Below are positions 17,201 through 26,608 of a stretch of DNA of 64,000 nt, one piece after another. The DNA is from JANMZO01 sp963763135. GTDB taxonomy: Bacteria; Actinomycetota; Acidimicrobiia; Acidimicrobiales; JANYDT01. Below the pieces are notes generated by a model. It saw only the letters and a list, made by a program, of their open reading frames with translations. It was not told the DNA's origin and did not search any database. The position numbers and the translations under genes were made by a program. Every line of letters begins with the position of its first letter. Position 1 is the stretch's first letter. The stretch spans positions 248,001 through 312,000 of the forward strand of contig CAVXNJ010000002.1 of assembly GCA_963763135.1 (NCBI GenBank), given 5' to 3'.

Positions 17201-19123
17201 GTGACCGTCGATCTTCGGTTCCAACCCGTCGAAGCACGGGAAACAACGGAGCACCAATGGCTGGCAAGCCAGCCCCGGCGCACCCGCCCGTCGCCGCCCC
17301 ACGGGAAAAACCGGTTCCCCGGCCCACGTCACCTACGACCAGACCGACCACCGCCAAGCAGTCGTCGGCGACTGCCGGCGGACCGGCGGTCCGAGCCCGG
17401 ACGGGCCAAGCGCCGACCCCACCTGCCGGCCCGGTTCACCCCACCTGCCGGCCCGCGTTCCACCCCACCCGCCGGCCCGCGTTCCACCCCACCCGCCGGC
17501 CCGCGTTCCACCCCACCCGCCGGCCCGCCGCCTCTCGGCGTGCTGCCGCCGCCCGGCCAACTCCCTGCGGTCGCCCAACTCCGCGGCGCGGCCCGGCGGC
17601 CCGGTGCCACCCCACCCGCGGCGACGCCGGGGACCCGTCCGGGGGCGCGGCCTGCGACGCCGTCGGATGTCGACCGGACGGTCATCAGACCCACCCATCC
17701 GAGCGTCACAACGCTGAATCCCTCGTATATCGAGACGGGTGAACGAGCCGATATCGCCTCGTTGGTGGGCGAGGAGCGGCCGCATACTTCGGGACCCGGG
17801 GCCCGATCGGGCGGGTTGGATCTCGAGTCGGCGGCAAAGAAGCGGCGTTCGTTGGGCGGATCAGGGTCCGACGCGATTTGGAGCCTGGCGTTGGAGGTCG
17901 GTCGACTCTTTGCCGGTCTCACGACTTTCTATCTCATTGCGAAAGTGCTCGGCGAAGCGACCCTCGGTCGTTACGCATCGATCTCGGGTTTCGTCAGCCT
18001 TCTCAACACCCTCGCAGCCACATGGCTTCCTCAGTGGGTGATGGAGTCGATCGTCCGTCGTCACCGGAGGCCGGCGCAGACGCTGAAAGAGGCAATTGGT
18101 GCCAACCTGCTCTTCGCGGGCGTGGTCACGGTAGGAGCGGCGCTCGCGGCGCCGTTTTTGCTCCATACGCTGCTGAAGAGCGTGGGGCTGACCTGGGTAC
18201 TGCTGTTTCTTCTTGCCGAGTTGATTGCGAACTGCTCGGCCGTATGGATAGCAATGTGGAGCATCGCCCGGGGCTATGCAGCGTCATGTCGATTGTCATT
18301 GCTGCACGCCATTGGTAGGCCAACGCTCTACATCCTCCTTTGGGCCTCCGGTCTCCTGTCGCTGCGCAATATGTCGATTGTGGCGATTTCGTGGTCGATT
18401 CTGAGTGCCTTAGCGGTCCGGAGCCTGACGAAGATCCTGGTTGGTGAGAACCTCCTTCCCGGCCGATTCGGGCGAAACCTCCTGGTCGAAGGGATGCCGT
18501 ACGCCATGACGAATGTGGCGTTCACCATTCAGGAAGATCTCGACAAACCACTGATGATCGAGATGGGACACGCCAACGATGCCGGTCCCTACGCTGCCGC
18601 GTACCGGATAATCCAGATCGCGATGGTTCCACTGCGGAGTCTCGTCATGGCCACGCACCTGCGGTTCCTTCAGGCGGGGCAGAAGTCAGGCCCCCGGGTC
18701 GTCATCATGCAGGCCATCGTGCTTTCGGCGATCAGTTCGGTTCTGGCGATTGGACTGGGAATTTCCGTGCTGATCTGCCAGCCGCTGGTTGTGAAGATTC
18801 TCGGAAACGAATACAGCGGAACCCGACCGATCCTTCTTCCACTCATTCCACTGTTGGTGCTACGCGGGTTGAGTTGGTTCCCCCTGAATGGACTTATGGC
18901 ACTTGGTCATCTAAAGGCGCGTGTGACAGTTCTCGTGTGCTCATCCACCACAAATGTCGTTCTCAACTTCGCCCTCATTCCCAGGTATTCATGGCGTGGA
19001 GCCGTGATCTCGACCATTGCGGCCGAGACGGTATTTGCTAGTTTGGCGTGGGGCATTCTTTTCGCAAAACACGGCAAAGATTTCCGGCCCTATCGCGGCT
19101 CTCACCTTCGGAAGCAGGACTAA
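17201..19123 (+). CDS. Wzx-like polysaccharide flippase (MATE/MOP superfamily)
   Basis: The open frame gives 640 aa from GTG 17201, but the first 80 or so residues are Arg-rich and probably read out of frame (see 16994-17176). From the repeat on, the cytoplasmic N-terminal extension has TPPAGPRS units, then PSDVDRTVIRPTHPS and a Ser/Gly-rich segment. The membrane part starts near residue 222 (DAIWSLALEVGRLFAGLTTF) and has about 12 helices, as in Wzx/RfbX flippases that move lipid-linked repeat units across the membrane. A polymerase gene follows 4 bp after the stop. A Pro-rich N-terminal extension of this size is unusual for a flippase. Confidence 0.82.
   Translation: MTVDLRFQPVEARETTEHQWLASQPRRTRPSPPHGKNRFPGPRHLRPDRPPPSSRRRLPADRRSEPGRAKRRPHLPARFTPPAGPRSTPPAGPRSTPPAGPRSTPPAGPPPLGVLPPPGQLPAVAQLRGAARRPGATPPAATPGTRPGARPATPSDVDRTVIRPTHPSVTTLNPSYIETGERADIASLVGEERPHTSGPGARSGGLDLESAAKKRRSLGGSGSDAIWSLALEVGRLFAGLTTFYLIAKVLGEATLGRYASISGFVSLLNTLAATWLPQWVMESIVRRHRRPAQTLKEAIGANLLFAGVVTVGAALAAPFLLHTLLKSVGLTWVLLFLLAELIANCSAVWIAMWSIARGYAASCRLSLLHAIGRPTLYILLWASGLLSLRNMSIVAISWSILSALAVRSLTKILVGENLLPGRFGRNLLVEGMPYAMTNVAFTIQEDLDKPLMIEMGHANDAGPYAAAYRIIQIAMVPLRSLVMATHLRFLQAGQKSGPRVVIMQAIVLSAISSVLAIGLGISVLICQPLVVKILGNEYSGTRPILLPLIPLLVLRGLSWFPLNGLMALGHLKARVTVLVCSSTTNVVLNFALIPRYSWRGAVISTIAAETVFASLAWGILFAKHGKDFRPYRGSHLRKQD
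17416..17509 (+). repeat. 24-bp tandem repeat in the flippase extension
   Basis: One 22-bp unit (17416-17437) followed by three 24-bp units (to 17509) and a partial fifth; each full unit encodes TPPAGPRS. The first unit lacks 2 nt, which changes the reading frame. Confidence 0.85.
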
Positions 19124-19127
19124 CTGC

Positions 19128-20465
19128 ATGGCACTGAACGACAAGGCCGGGTCGGTGACGGACCGCTCGAATCGGTTCGCACCCCGCGAACCGGCGGGCG
19201 CCGCCGACGGCGTCGACCAGCCCAAGGTTTCAGCCCATTCGCCCGACTCAGAGCGGATGCGTCTGCCGATGCTCATTGCCGGAGCGGCCCTGTCGCTTGC
19301 ATCGGTGTCGCGCTTGCTCACGTCGCAGCTGGCCTACGGGGCGCTGGCCGCCGTTGGGCTCCTCCACGTTCTCACCTATCTCAGGTTCTATCTCCGGGTC
19401 CGTATCTCGCTCACCGAGATTGCGTACCTGGTGGTGTGCGTCGCATCAACGTTCTGGTCGGTGAACCGCTCGACCACGGTGGCCCGAATGCCGTCGCTGA
19501 TCTCGTTCGTTCTTCTCGCGCTTCTGATCGGCCCGGCCCTCGGCGTGGCCGGTGTCTGCGAGGTGTTCACGAAGGTCACCCGGTTCTTCGTTGTGGTCGC
19601 GCTGGTCGCTGGATATGCCTTTCCCAACTGGGCCCGCGACCCCGGCATCCCGGGCGAAACCGGGTGGGCGTCAATCGTTGCCTCGAAGAATTACCTCGGT
19701 CTGTTGGGTGTTCTGTGCTTCGCATCGGCCGTGCTCGCCCCGCGGGTGCGGTACCGGTTGGTGTGGGGCGTCCTCTCGGTGTTGTTGGTCATCGACAGCC
19801 GCTCCGCGACGTCGCTCGCGCTCGTTTTCGTCACGCTCGGGTCCGTCGCGTTCTCGTTCGCCGTGCGCCAGTTCAGTTCCAAGCGCAAACAGCGATTCAT
19901 CATCGCGTTTCTGAGCACGTTGGCCGGCGCGTTCGCGCTGTCAGTTGTGCTCGACGCCAGCTTCGCGGCCGGCTTGTTGGGACGCGATGGCACCCTCACC
20001 GGGCGGACCGCCATTTGGGACTTTGTGTGGAGACGCATCAAGGAACGCCCCTGGCTTGGCCACGGCTACCAGGCGTACTGGAATGTCGACAACGAGTTCA
20101 CGATCAACATCAAACGCACCGTGGGGTTCCCGGTCACGAGTGCCCACCAGGGTCTCCTCGACGTGTTGCTCGGTGTCGGCATTGTCGGTCTCGTGATCGT
20201 GTTGGTCATGCTCGGCACCGCGATCCTGCGCACCTTCGGAGACCGGCACGTCCCCGGCCGCGAGCGCGTCAGCCCCCAGCTGATGCTCTGGGCCCGCGGC
20301 ATCGTGTTGATCTACTCCATCGAAACCTTTTCCGAGTCCTGCCTCACCACCGTCTTCGTCGTGCCGTTGCTGATGGTCATAAGCGCGATTACGAGTGAGA
20401 CCACGTTCTTCCAACGGCGATCTGTCGCCCTATCGGTGCCGCTCAAGTCGGCGCTCAACATCTGA
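19128..20465 (+). CDS. Wzy/O-antigen ligase-like polymerase
   Basis: 445-aa membrane protein of the Wzy_C (O-antigen ligase/polymerase) family, with about 11 hydrophobic helices after a 45-residue hydrophilic N-terminus. The large loop near residue 290 carries the family region GRDGTLTGRTAIWDFV followed by ERPWLGHGYQAYW and TSAHQGLLDVLLGVG. These enzymes join lipid-linked units or attach the chain to an acceptor on the outer face of the membrane. The start is ATG 19128, 4 nt after the flippase stop, with CAGGAC upstream; the frame extends back to 19017 inside the flippase gene, which is not credible. It is co-transcribed with the flippase. Confidence 0.87.
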   Translation: MALNDKAGSVTDRSNRFAPREPAGAADGVDQPKVSAHSPDSERMRLPMLIAGAALSLASVSRLLTSQLAYGALAAVGLLHVLTYLRFYLRVRISLTEIAYLVVCVASTFWSVNRSTTVARMPSLISFVLLALLIGPALGVAGVCEVFTKVTRFFVVVALVAGYAFPNWARDPGIPGETGWASIVASKNYLGLLGVLCFASAVLAPRVRYRLVWGVLSVLLVIDSRSATSLALVFVTLGSVAFSFAVRQFSSKRKQRFIIAFLSTLAGAFALSVVLDASFAAGLLGRDGTLTGRTAIWDFVWRRIKERPWLGHGYQAYWNVDNEFTINIKRTVGFPVTSAHQGLLDVLLGVGIVGLVIVLVMLGTAILRTFGDRHVPGRERVSPQLMLWARGIVLIYSIETFSESCLTTVFVVPLLMVISAITSETTFFQRRSVALSVPLKSALNI

Positions 20466-20863
20466 CGCACGCCATTCGACCCCCGGGCCATGTGATGCTC
20501 GAGGGCCATCGGATGCTCGCAGGCACGAAGGCTTTAGCGGGAAGCGCGGGCGCAATCGTCTGAACGTCTGCGTCGATGGGTGAGTTGCGGATCGTCTGGG
20601 AGTCGTGCGGTCGCGTGGATGTGGAGCGGGCGAGTGTGAGCGTTGCCATTGCGTGGACGTGGCGCGGCCGACCGGGAGTGGAGTGGTCCCGCAGGAGCGT
20701 GAGGCACGCCCATCGAAATGGTCGGGTGTGCCGCTAGCGAGTCGTGAGTGTCTGTCGCTGCGCCGGTGGGTTGCGTGCTCCTGCGTCCATCGGCTGGTCG
20801 CTCGGGCCCTTTGCTGCAAAGGTTGGTTCGGAGTTCCGGCCCGGATACCCCGCCAAAACGAAA
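20466..20863. other. Gene-free interval between convergent genes
   Basis: About 400 bp after the polymerase gene, up to the terminator at 20864. I see no ORF with a plausible product; the short frames here are Arg/Cys-rich and look random. No RNA or repeat recognised. Confidence 0.4.
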
Positions 20864-20893
20864 CTCGGTGTGGACCGTGAGGTCCACACCGAG
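20864..20893 (-). terminator. Rho-independent terminator of the GH51-like gene
   Basis: CTCGGTGTGGACC (20864-20876) and GGTCCACACCGAG (20881-20893) form a perfect 13-bp stem with a 4-nt loop. On the minus strand it is followed by TTTCGTTTTGG, and it lies 64 nt past the stop of the minus-strand gene. Confidence 0.85.
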
Positions 20894-20956
20894 GTAACGG
20901 ATCGCTTCAGATGTTCTCAGCGGAGGTCGTCCGCCGAGTTGGTGCAATCGGAATGC

Positions 20957-23452
20957 TTAGCTGTTCTGGTTCGCCTCGGGCCGGCGGCGGCCGGAAAACA
21001 CCAGGACCAGCGTTCCGCACGCCATGAGGAGTGCAGCGAGGGCGGCGAGGCGTCGGGACGGCGAACCGGTGATCGACAGGTCGCCGACCTGGGCGGTTTC
21101 GGCCGCGCCCTCGGCGGTCGGAATCTGCTCAACCTGGATACCGGCAACCTGAGCCTGTTCGGCCTGGGTCGTGGTCGGAGCCGCTGTCGTCGGGGCAGCA
21201 GTCGGAGCGGCCGCAGCATTGGTCTGGGCGGCCGGAGCCGTCGTCGTCGGAGCGGCCGTTGTCGTGGCCGCGGTGGTCGTCGGAGCCACTGTCGTCGTGG
21301 TGGTCGGAGCGGGCGTGACCACCACAACTACTGGAGTCACCGGTGTGACCACCGTGGTGGACGAAGCCGCGGTCGTTGTCGTCGTTGTTGTCGTTGACGT
21401 CGGCGATGTGGTCGAACCGGACGGAGCGGTCGTCGTGGTGACGCAGCCCTGGAAGCTGACCGTGAACACGGTGGTGCACGGTACGACGGTTGTTGTTGTC
21501 GTCGTTGCCGCCGGGGCTTTGGTCGTCGTGGTCGTGGTCGTGGTGGTCGCGGCAGTGGTGGTCGGGGTGCAACCACCGGTGAAGCTGCCACTACCTGTGA
21601 AACTGCCGCTGCCGGAACCGGTGAAGCTACCGCCGGTGCCGGTGAAGCTGCCGGAGCACGGCACGGTTGTCGTGGTCGACGACGCAGGGACCGTCGGCAA
21701 CGTCACCTGTGGTGTCGTCGTCGTTGTGGTGGTCGTGGTGGTCGAACTCGTGGGGGTGACCGCCGCCGTGCCCTCCGTAGTGAGCTGCAGCAGAGTGATC
21801 GACGCCGCCGGGAAGGTACGGGTGATCGAGTTGCCACCGGTGTAGGTCTTCGTGGTGCTCGGCGGGTTCAGCAGTCCGGTGTCGGGTGCAAGCGATCCGT
21901 TGAACAGCGGTGCATCGTCATTGATGGATGTACCGGTCAACGTGTCGGCCGATTCCGAAACAATCTTCTGAACACCATCGACCGTAATTTGGATCGACTT
22001 CGGAGCGTTGGTCTTGTTGATGACGTACAGCACGGTGCTGTTCGCCCCCTTGGAACCGGCGTATGCAGACACCGTCGTTGCGGAATCCATCGAAGAAGAA
22101 ACGCTCTTGATGTTCGAGCCGAACTTCTGCCACAGCGCCATTGCGTAGTAGGTCGGTCGGCGCGTGATCTCGTCGTAACGATCGTAGTTACCGTCTTTGT
22201 CAGCGTCGATGAAGCCCATCATTCCGTATTCGTTGCCGTTCTGGTAGTCAAAGAACAGATCGAATTGGTTGGAACCGAGGAAGCGGTCATTGAGGCCCAT
22301 TTGGCCAACCGAGTCGCCGATCAACATTGCGTTCATCACCTGGTTGATGCGGTGCGGGTTCTCGTTGAACGGGTTTGGCGTGAGGGCGTATTCGCTGATG
22401 AGGAGCGGAATTTTGGTGGCGATACCCAGTTGGGTCTCGATTGCCGTGAAGTCAGCATCGACCCGACTCCAGTGGCTTTGCGGGTAGGCCAGGATCGTGG
22501 CGTTGCCGGCCGGGTCGTCTGACGGCGTGAAGTAGGTGAAGTAGGGGTGAACAATCAGGAAGTCGAGGTTGGCTCCACCGGTGGCGATGAGCGGTGCGCT
22601 CCAGTTGTTGCGCTCGTTGCGTGCTTCGACGGCCGCTGCGCCGAGTTTGATCGACGGGTCGATCCGCTTGATTTCGGCCTTGGTCTCGAGATAGCCGTTT
22701 CGCCGGGTGCTTCCGCTTCCGATCCCGTTGAGATACTCGATCGGATCACAGGTCCAGGTCTTCTCCCAGCCGCCGGGTGTGCAGTTCTTGCCTCCACCGA
22801 GGACGCCGCCGTAGGTCTCGTTGCCGAATTCCCATAGGCGGGCGCCGAGCGGCGTGGGAGCTCCGGCATCGGCGCGCTTCTGGGCCCAGAATCCCACGGT
22901 CTTCCAGTCGGTGCCGAGTTGGTCGACGCCGATCACGGTGGTGTCTGCGACGGAGCCGTTGACAAAGGCCACGAGTGCGGCGTTCTCTTTCGAGGTGGCG
23001 TTGGTGTTCAGCGTGACCACGGTGTTGGTTGCCCCGCTGGCCTCGGCGAACTTGACGAACTCCGACACCTTTACGAGTGGGGCCGCAGCCAGGTCGCGGT
23101 TGCTGTCGAGACAGGGGAGTGCATTGCCATACGCCGTGCCGAGCTCACATGTGGCCCAGCCCCAGAGCTGGCCCGAGAGGCTTCCCGGGAAACGGAGGAA
23201 CCGGGTTGAGACCGGGGTCTTCGAGGTGAGCTGTGTATTGGTCAGGGTGGATGGAGGCACAAAGAACGTGATGTTCGAGCCGGTCTTCAGGTCGGCCAGC
23301 GTCTTGCCCGGATCGGTGGCATCCACATGAATGGATCCGTCGACGGATTGCGCGCCCGCGAAGTCTTGGGAAAACCCGACCGCCAGGGCAACGAATGCCG
23401 CCGAAGCTGCCAACCCTACTGCCCGGAACAACTTACCCTCACGAAATTTCAT
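20957..23452 (-). CDS. Secreted glycoside hydrolase (GH51/GH-A clan-like), C-terminally anchored
   Basis: 831 aa. Signal peptide at residues 10-35 (AVGLAASAAFVALAVGFSQ). The catalytic region (about 40-540) looks like a GH-A clan barrel close to alpha-L-arabinofuranosidases: ARLWEFGNETYGG gives the acid/base Glu after Asn, and PLLISEYALTPNP gives the probable nucleophile Glu. A long Thr/Pro/Ala stalk follows, with SFTGSGS repeats around residue 610 and many TTTTT tracts. The end reads DLSITGS, a hydrophobic helix (LAALAALLMACGTLVLVFS) and an RRR tail. ATG 23452 has GGAAG eight bases upstream, better than ATG 23467. Monocistronic with a strong terminator. Substrate unknown; glycan trimming at the cell surface is inference. 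Confidence 0.78.
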   Translation of the reverse strand: MKFREGKLFRAVGLAASAAFVALAVGFSQDFAGAQSVDGSIHVDATDPGKTLADLKTGSNITFFVPPSTLTNTQLTSKTPVSTRFLRFPGSLSGQLWGWATCELGTAYGNALPCLDSNRDLAAAPLVKVSEFVKFAEASGATNTVVTLNTNATSKENAALVAFVNGSVADTTVIGVDQLGTDWKTVGFWAQKRADAGAPTPLGARLWEFGNETYGGVLGGGKNCTPGGWEKTWTCDPIEYLNGIGSGSTRRNGYLETKAEIKRIDPSIKLGAAAVEARNERNNWSAPLIATGGANLDFLIVHPYFTYFTPSDDPAGNATILAYPQSHWSRVDADFTAIETQLGIATKIPLLISEYALTPNPFNENPHRINQVMNAMLIGDSVGQMGLNDRFLGSNQFDLFFDYQNGNEYGMMGFIDADKDGNYDRYDEITRRPTYYAMALWQKFGSNIKSVSSSMDSATTVSAYAGSKGANSTVLYVINKTNAPKSIQITVDGVQKIVSESADTLTGTSINDDAPLFNGSLAPDTGLLNPPSTTKTYTGGNSITRTFPAASITLLQLTTEGTAAVTPTSSTTTTTTTTTTPQVTLPTVPASSTTTTVPCSGSFTGTGGSFTGSGSGSFTGSGSFTGGCTPTTTAATTTTTTTTTKAPAATTTTTTVVPCTTVFTVSFQGCVTTTTAPSGSTTSPTSTTTTTTTTAASSTTVVTPVTPVVVVVTPAPTTTTTVAPTTTAATTTAAPTTTAPAAQTNAAAAPTAAPTTAAPTTTQAEQAQVAGIQVEQIPTAEGAAETAQVGDLSITGSPSRRLAALAALLMACGTLVLVFSGRRRPEANQNS

Positions 23453-23578
23453 TGGTGCAACTTCCATTCATAGGTGACCGTACATTCAGCGTTGCAAAAC
23501 ATATCTCACTCCTTGTGGTTAGGCCATCGGTGGTTCGAATTACCTAGTCGTCCGGGGGGACTTTTCCCAGTCGACGGG

Positions 23579-24838
23579 TCAGTCCGAGTGCGGGGTCGCC
23601 CCGTCGCCGGGAGAGCTTCCGCCAGAACTGAAGGGCCTCCCGACAGAAAACGCCATGACCTCGTGCAACAGGGCAACGAGGGCGGTGAAAGTGTAGCTGC
23701 GTTCAAAAAGGGCGAAACCGTTGGCCGCCAGACGCTGCGCGAGTTCGGCGTCGCCCGCCAGTCGGGTGATCTCGTCGGCAAAGTCCTCGGGCGAATCAGC
23801 GATCAGGAGCTCCTCACCGTGCGTGACGGCGAGTCCTTCGCAGCCCACGGTGGTTGCGACCACCGGAATGTGGTGGGCGAACGCTTCGAGAATCTTGATT
23901 CGGGTTCCGCCTCCTGATCGAAGGGGGGCGACGACGATCGTCGCTCGGTCAAGGTACGGACCGACGTCGGGCACCGTGCCATGTACGTGCACCCGCGGAT
24001 CACCGCTGCGGTTCGCGAAGGCGTTCTTGCCGACGACTTCGACTTCGATGTCGGGGCGGGTCTGCCAGACCCGTGGCATGAGCTGCTCAAGGAACGTGAA
24101 CGCCTCAAGGTTCGGGCGGTAGGTCAGGTCGCCGACGAAGAGGATCGACGGGGTTTGTTGTCCGGTCGGCGTCGTTTGTACTGCGCGGTCGGGCACGGGG
24201 TACACGTTGGGGAGCGCACGAGCGTTGGGGACCTTCAGCCGGCCCCGGTCGATCTCGCTGCACACGACGAGGCAACGCGCCTGCGACTTCATCTCGGCGT
24301 AGAGGCGCTGCCAACGGCGGACCTCGCGTCGGTCCATCGTCCGCTGGGCAAACCCCCGCCAGCCGGCCGGGTAGTTCCCCGGTTCACTCAGACGGTGCAG
24401 GATCTTGAAGTCGTCGAGATCATCGAGATCGGTGACGATCGGCACGCTGACGTGCCGGACCGGGTCCCACGCCGTCGACGGAGTTACGAACACGACGTCA
24501 CAGCGCGACGGATCGGTCAGCTTGGCGACTTCGGGCGTCGCGGCTGCCCAGTCAACCTTCAACATCGGCATCGGTCGCTTGCTCATCGCCCAGGTGAAAA
24601 GCGCCTTCGGCACCGATAGGCGTGGCACGGGAATGACATGCACGCTCAGCCCCGCCAAATCTGGAGGCAATGGATCCACCAGTTCGTCATCGGGGAGAAT
24701 GAAGACCGCCTCGACATCGGCCATCGTCGAGAGTGCCCGAAGCAAGTTCGCCGTACGCAGGCGGTAGCCCGGATAGAGCGGCCATGCCGGACGTGTGGTC
24801 ACGAAGCAAACGCGCGGGCGAGAGTTCATGTCGGTCAT
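23579..24838 (-). CDS. Glycosyltransferase family 4 protein
   Basis: 419-aa GT-B glycosyltransferase. N-terminal domain: RVCFVTTRPAWPLYPGYRLR, the donor-independent start typical of GT4. C-terminal domain: SILFVGDLTYRPNLEAF, EVEVVGKNA, and the nucleotide-sugar site GGGTRIKILEAFAHHIPVV (E-x7-E region), followed by LLIADSPEDFADEI. It overlaps the upstream beta-helix gene by 4 bp (ATGA) and is last in the asnB-heparinase-beta-helix-GT operon. The sugar is unknown. Confidence 0.9.
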   Translation of the reverse strand: MTDMNSRPRVCFVTTRPAWPLYPGYRLRTANLLRALSTMADVEAVFILPDDELVDPLPPDLAGLSVHVIPVPRLSVPKALFTWAMSKRPMPMLKVDWAAATPEVAKLTDPSRCDVVFVTPSTAWDPVRHVSVPIVTDLDDLDDFKILHRLSEPGNYPAGWRGFAQRTMDRREVRRWQRLYAEMKSQARCLVVCSEIDRGRLKVPNARALPNVYPVPDRAVQTTPTGQQTPSILFVGDLTYRPNLEAFTFLEQLMPRVWQTRPDIEVEVVGKNAFANRSGDPRVHVHGTVPDVGPYLDRATIVVAPLRSGGGTRIKILEAFAHHIPVVATTVGCEGLAVTHGEELLIADSPEDFADEITRLAGDAELAQRLAANGFALFERSYTFTALVALLHEVMAFSVGRPFSSGGSSPGDGATPHSD

Positions 24839-26604
24839 GGGGTCGCCGCGAAACCCGACACCGGCGCCAAGGTGCTCGACATGAACGCAAACTCCCGATC
24901 AATCATGAGATCGCTGTAGGGCACGAGGAACTCGGCCGCTCGTGCCACAAGACCGTTCGGTGGTTCGGCGACACGGTTGTTCGTACCGGGAATTCGCAGG
25001 GTGATCTGGGAGTCGCTGCACTGCTCGACGCAGTGAAGCACGTTGCCGGTCCACTGGTTTTCGGCCATCAGGGCCGAGACTTCGATCGGCGTGCTCAGTG
25101 AGACGGCCATGAAGTTGTTCCAGTTTGCCGACCGTACGAGCACGTTGCGGGAAAAAACATTCCTGGTCGGAGGTTCGGCCGGTTTCACGTCGGCGTAGCC
25201 CGTGGCCTGGATTACCGCCCCGTCTGCCGCGGTGAGCGAAAGAAACTCGTTGTCTTCGATGCGGCTCTGTGAGAGGCGGTCGACAAAGTTCGGCTTGCCG
25301 TTTGTTCCGTCGAACACCCCGTACTGGTTCGTGATGTTCGAGGTGAAGAACGGGGCGAAGGGTCCGTAGTTGTCGCGGGGGTTGATGGTTCGGATCACGT
25401 TGAACTTGATGAGGTGGCCGGCCCCTCCGACGTGGAGGTCGCCGTCGGTGATCACGTTTCCGATGACGGCGTTGCCGTTGCCGTAGCGGAGTTGGATACG
25501 ACCTGAGAGAAGGTTGTACCCAATCAGCGTCTTGTTCGATTTGATTCCTATGACATAGGGGATACCCGACCAATTTCGAATGGTATTGAAGATGATCCGG
25601 GTTTTTGTTTGGTCGGACCCGAAGGAGTAACCGATCTTTATGGCCTCGGTTTCGAAGTCGGCCTGGATGCCGTGAGGCCCGTCGATCGTGTTGAACGAGA
25701 ACTCGTTGCCGACGATTCCGTGGTCCTGCCAGAGCACGGTGTTCTTCGGCTCGAGGAACGTGTTGCCGGCAATGACGTTGTTGCGCACGACGAGAGGGGC
25801 CGACGTCAGCGATCCGAGAACATTCGACGGTGGCCAGCCTGGGGTCAGGTTTCTAGCCACCAGCACACCGTTTGAAGCACCGTTGCTCCCGTCGCCGGTC
25901 TGCACGAACGTGTTGTTGAGAATCTTGGTTCTGAGTCCCTGCAGCACGACGGTGGCGGTACCCGTCTGTTGGAACCGAATGTTTGCGAGCGTGACGTCAG
26001 CGCCCGTGATCGTTATCGAGGTGGCGCCGGTGAACACCGCCGCATTCGGGGTCTGTGATCGAATCACAATCGGTTTATCCGGGGTGCCTGAGACGCTGAT
26101 ATCCAGATTTCCCTGGTATGAGCCAGCGGCAATGTCAAGTTCGTCTCCCGGCTGAAGCGTTGCTATTTTTGCCTGGACATCGGCCATTGTGCCGCTCGCG
26201 GTGAATGTTCGCTGCGCTCGCGGCAGGGCCGTGGTCCTGCTTCGAAGGTCGAGGTTTCCCTCAGCGCCCGGTCGGATCATCCGATACGAGGACTTGACCG
26301 CTGGCGCACCTGAACCGACCGGGAGGGTCGGCGTGGTCTTCGCCGTGGCGGCGTCGGTCCCGCTTGATCGTGACTTCGTCGTCGTCGTCTTTGATGAAGC
26401 GGTCTTCGTCGTCGTCTTTGATGAAGCGGTCTTCGTCGTGGTCTTGGACTTGGTCCCGGTCGTCGTTTTGGCCTTGGTGGCGGTGCTTCGGGCGTTCGAC
26501 GTCATCGAGGTGCAGCCGAGTACGAGCCCGACGCAGATTGCGACAAGGCCGGCTGCGCCGAGCTGGCGACTTCGTGGAACGTACCAATCGGTTCGACGTG
26601 TCAT
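24835..26604 (-). CDS. PL6-like beta-helix lipoprotein
   Basis: 589 aa. Lipoprotein signal with lipobox LVLGC (Cys about residue 31). A Lys/Thr/Ser-rich linker follows, encoded by short direct repeats (KTASSKTTT units, 26375-26440), then a beta-helix domain (about 135-545). PL6-like motifs are GIKSNKTLIGYN and GRIQLRYGNGNAVIGN, which place the family's catalytic Lys and Arg. Also FNTIDGPHGI and NVIRTINPRDNYGPF. It is clearly paralogous to the protein at 9067-11280 (shared NTV.WQ.HG, DGDLH.GG and FDGTNGKP-type segments) but lacks that protein's basic tail. It sits 4 bp after the heparinase-like gene and overlaps the next GT gene, so all are one operon. Confidence 0.82.
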   Translation of the reverse strand: MTRRTDWYVPRSRQLGAAGLVAICVGLVLGCTSMTSNARSTATKAKTTTGTKSKTTTKTASSKTTTKTASSKTTTTKSRSSGTDAATAKTTPTLPVGSGAPAVKSSYRMIRPGAEGNLDLRSRTTALPRAQRTFTASGTMADVQAKIATLQPGDELDIAAGSYQGNLDISVSGTPDKPIVIRSQTPNAAVFTGATSITITGADVTLANIRFQQTGTATVVLQGLRTKILNNTFVQTGDGSNGASNGVLVARNLTPGWPPSNVLGSLTSAPLVVRNNVIAGNTFLEPKNTVLWQDHGIVGNEFSFNTIDGPHGIQADFETEAIKIGYSFGSDQTKTRIIFNTIRNWSGIPYVIGIKSNKTLIGYNLLSGRIQLRYGNGNAVIGNVITDGDLHVGGAGHLIKFNVIRTINPRDNYGPFAPFFTSNITNQYGVFDGTNGKPNFVDRLSQSRIEDNEFLSLTAADGAVIQATGYADVKPAEPPTRNVFSRNVLVRSANWNNFMAVSLSTPIEVSALMAENQWTGNVLHCVEQCSDSQITLRIPGTNNRVAEPPNGLVARAAEFLVPYSDLMIDREFAFMSSTLAPVSGFAATP

Positions 26605-26608
26605 GTGG

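Noticed and set aside
17152..17742. Separate Pro-rich protein gene
   Set aside because: Its first part is better explained as the middle of the original flippase extension, and after the repeat it becomes Arg/His-rich noise.
21171..21845. Val/Gly-rich plus-strand ORF
   Set aside because: It is the antisense reading of the Thr-rich stalk of the GH51-like protein; similar shadows occur opposite other Thr/Pro stalks.
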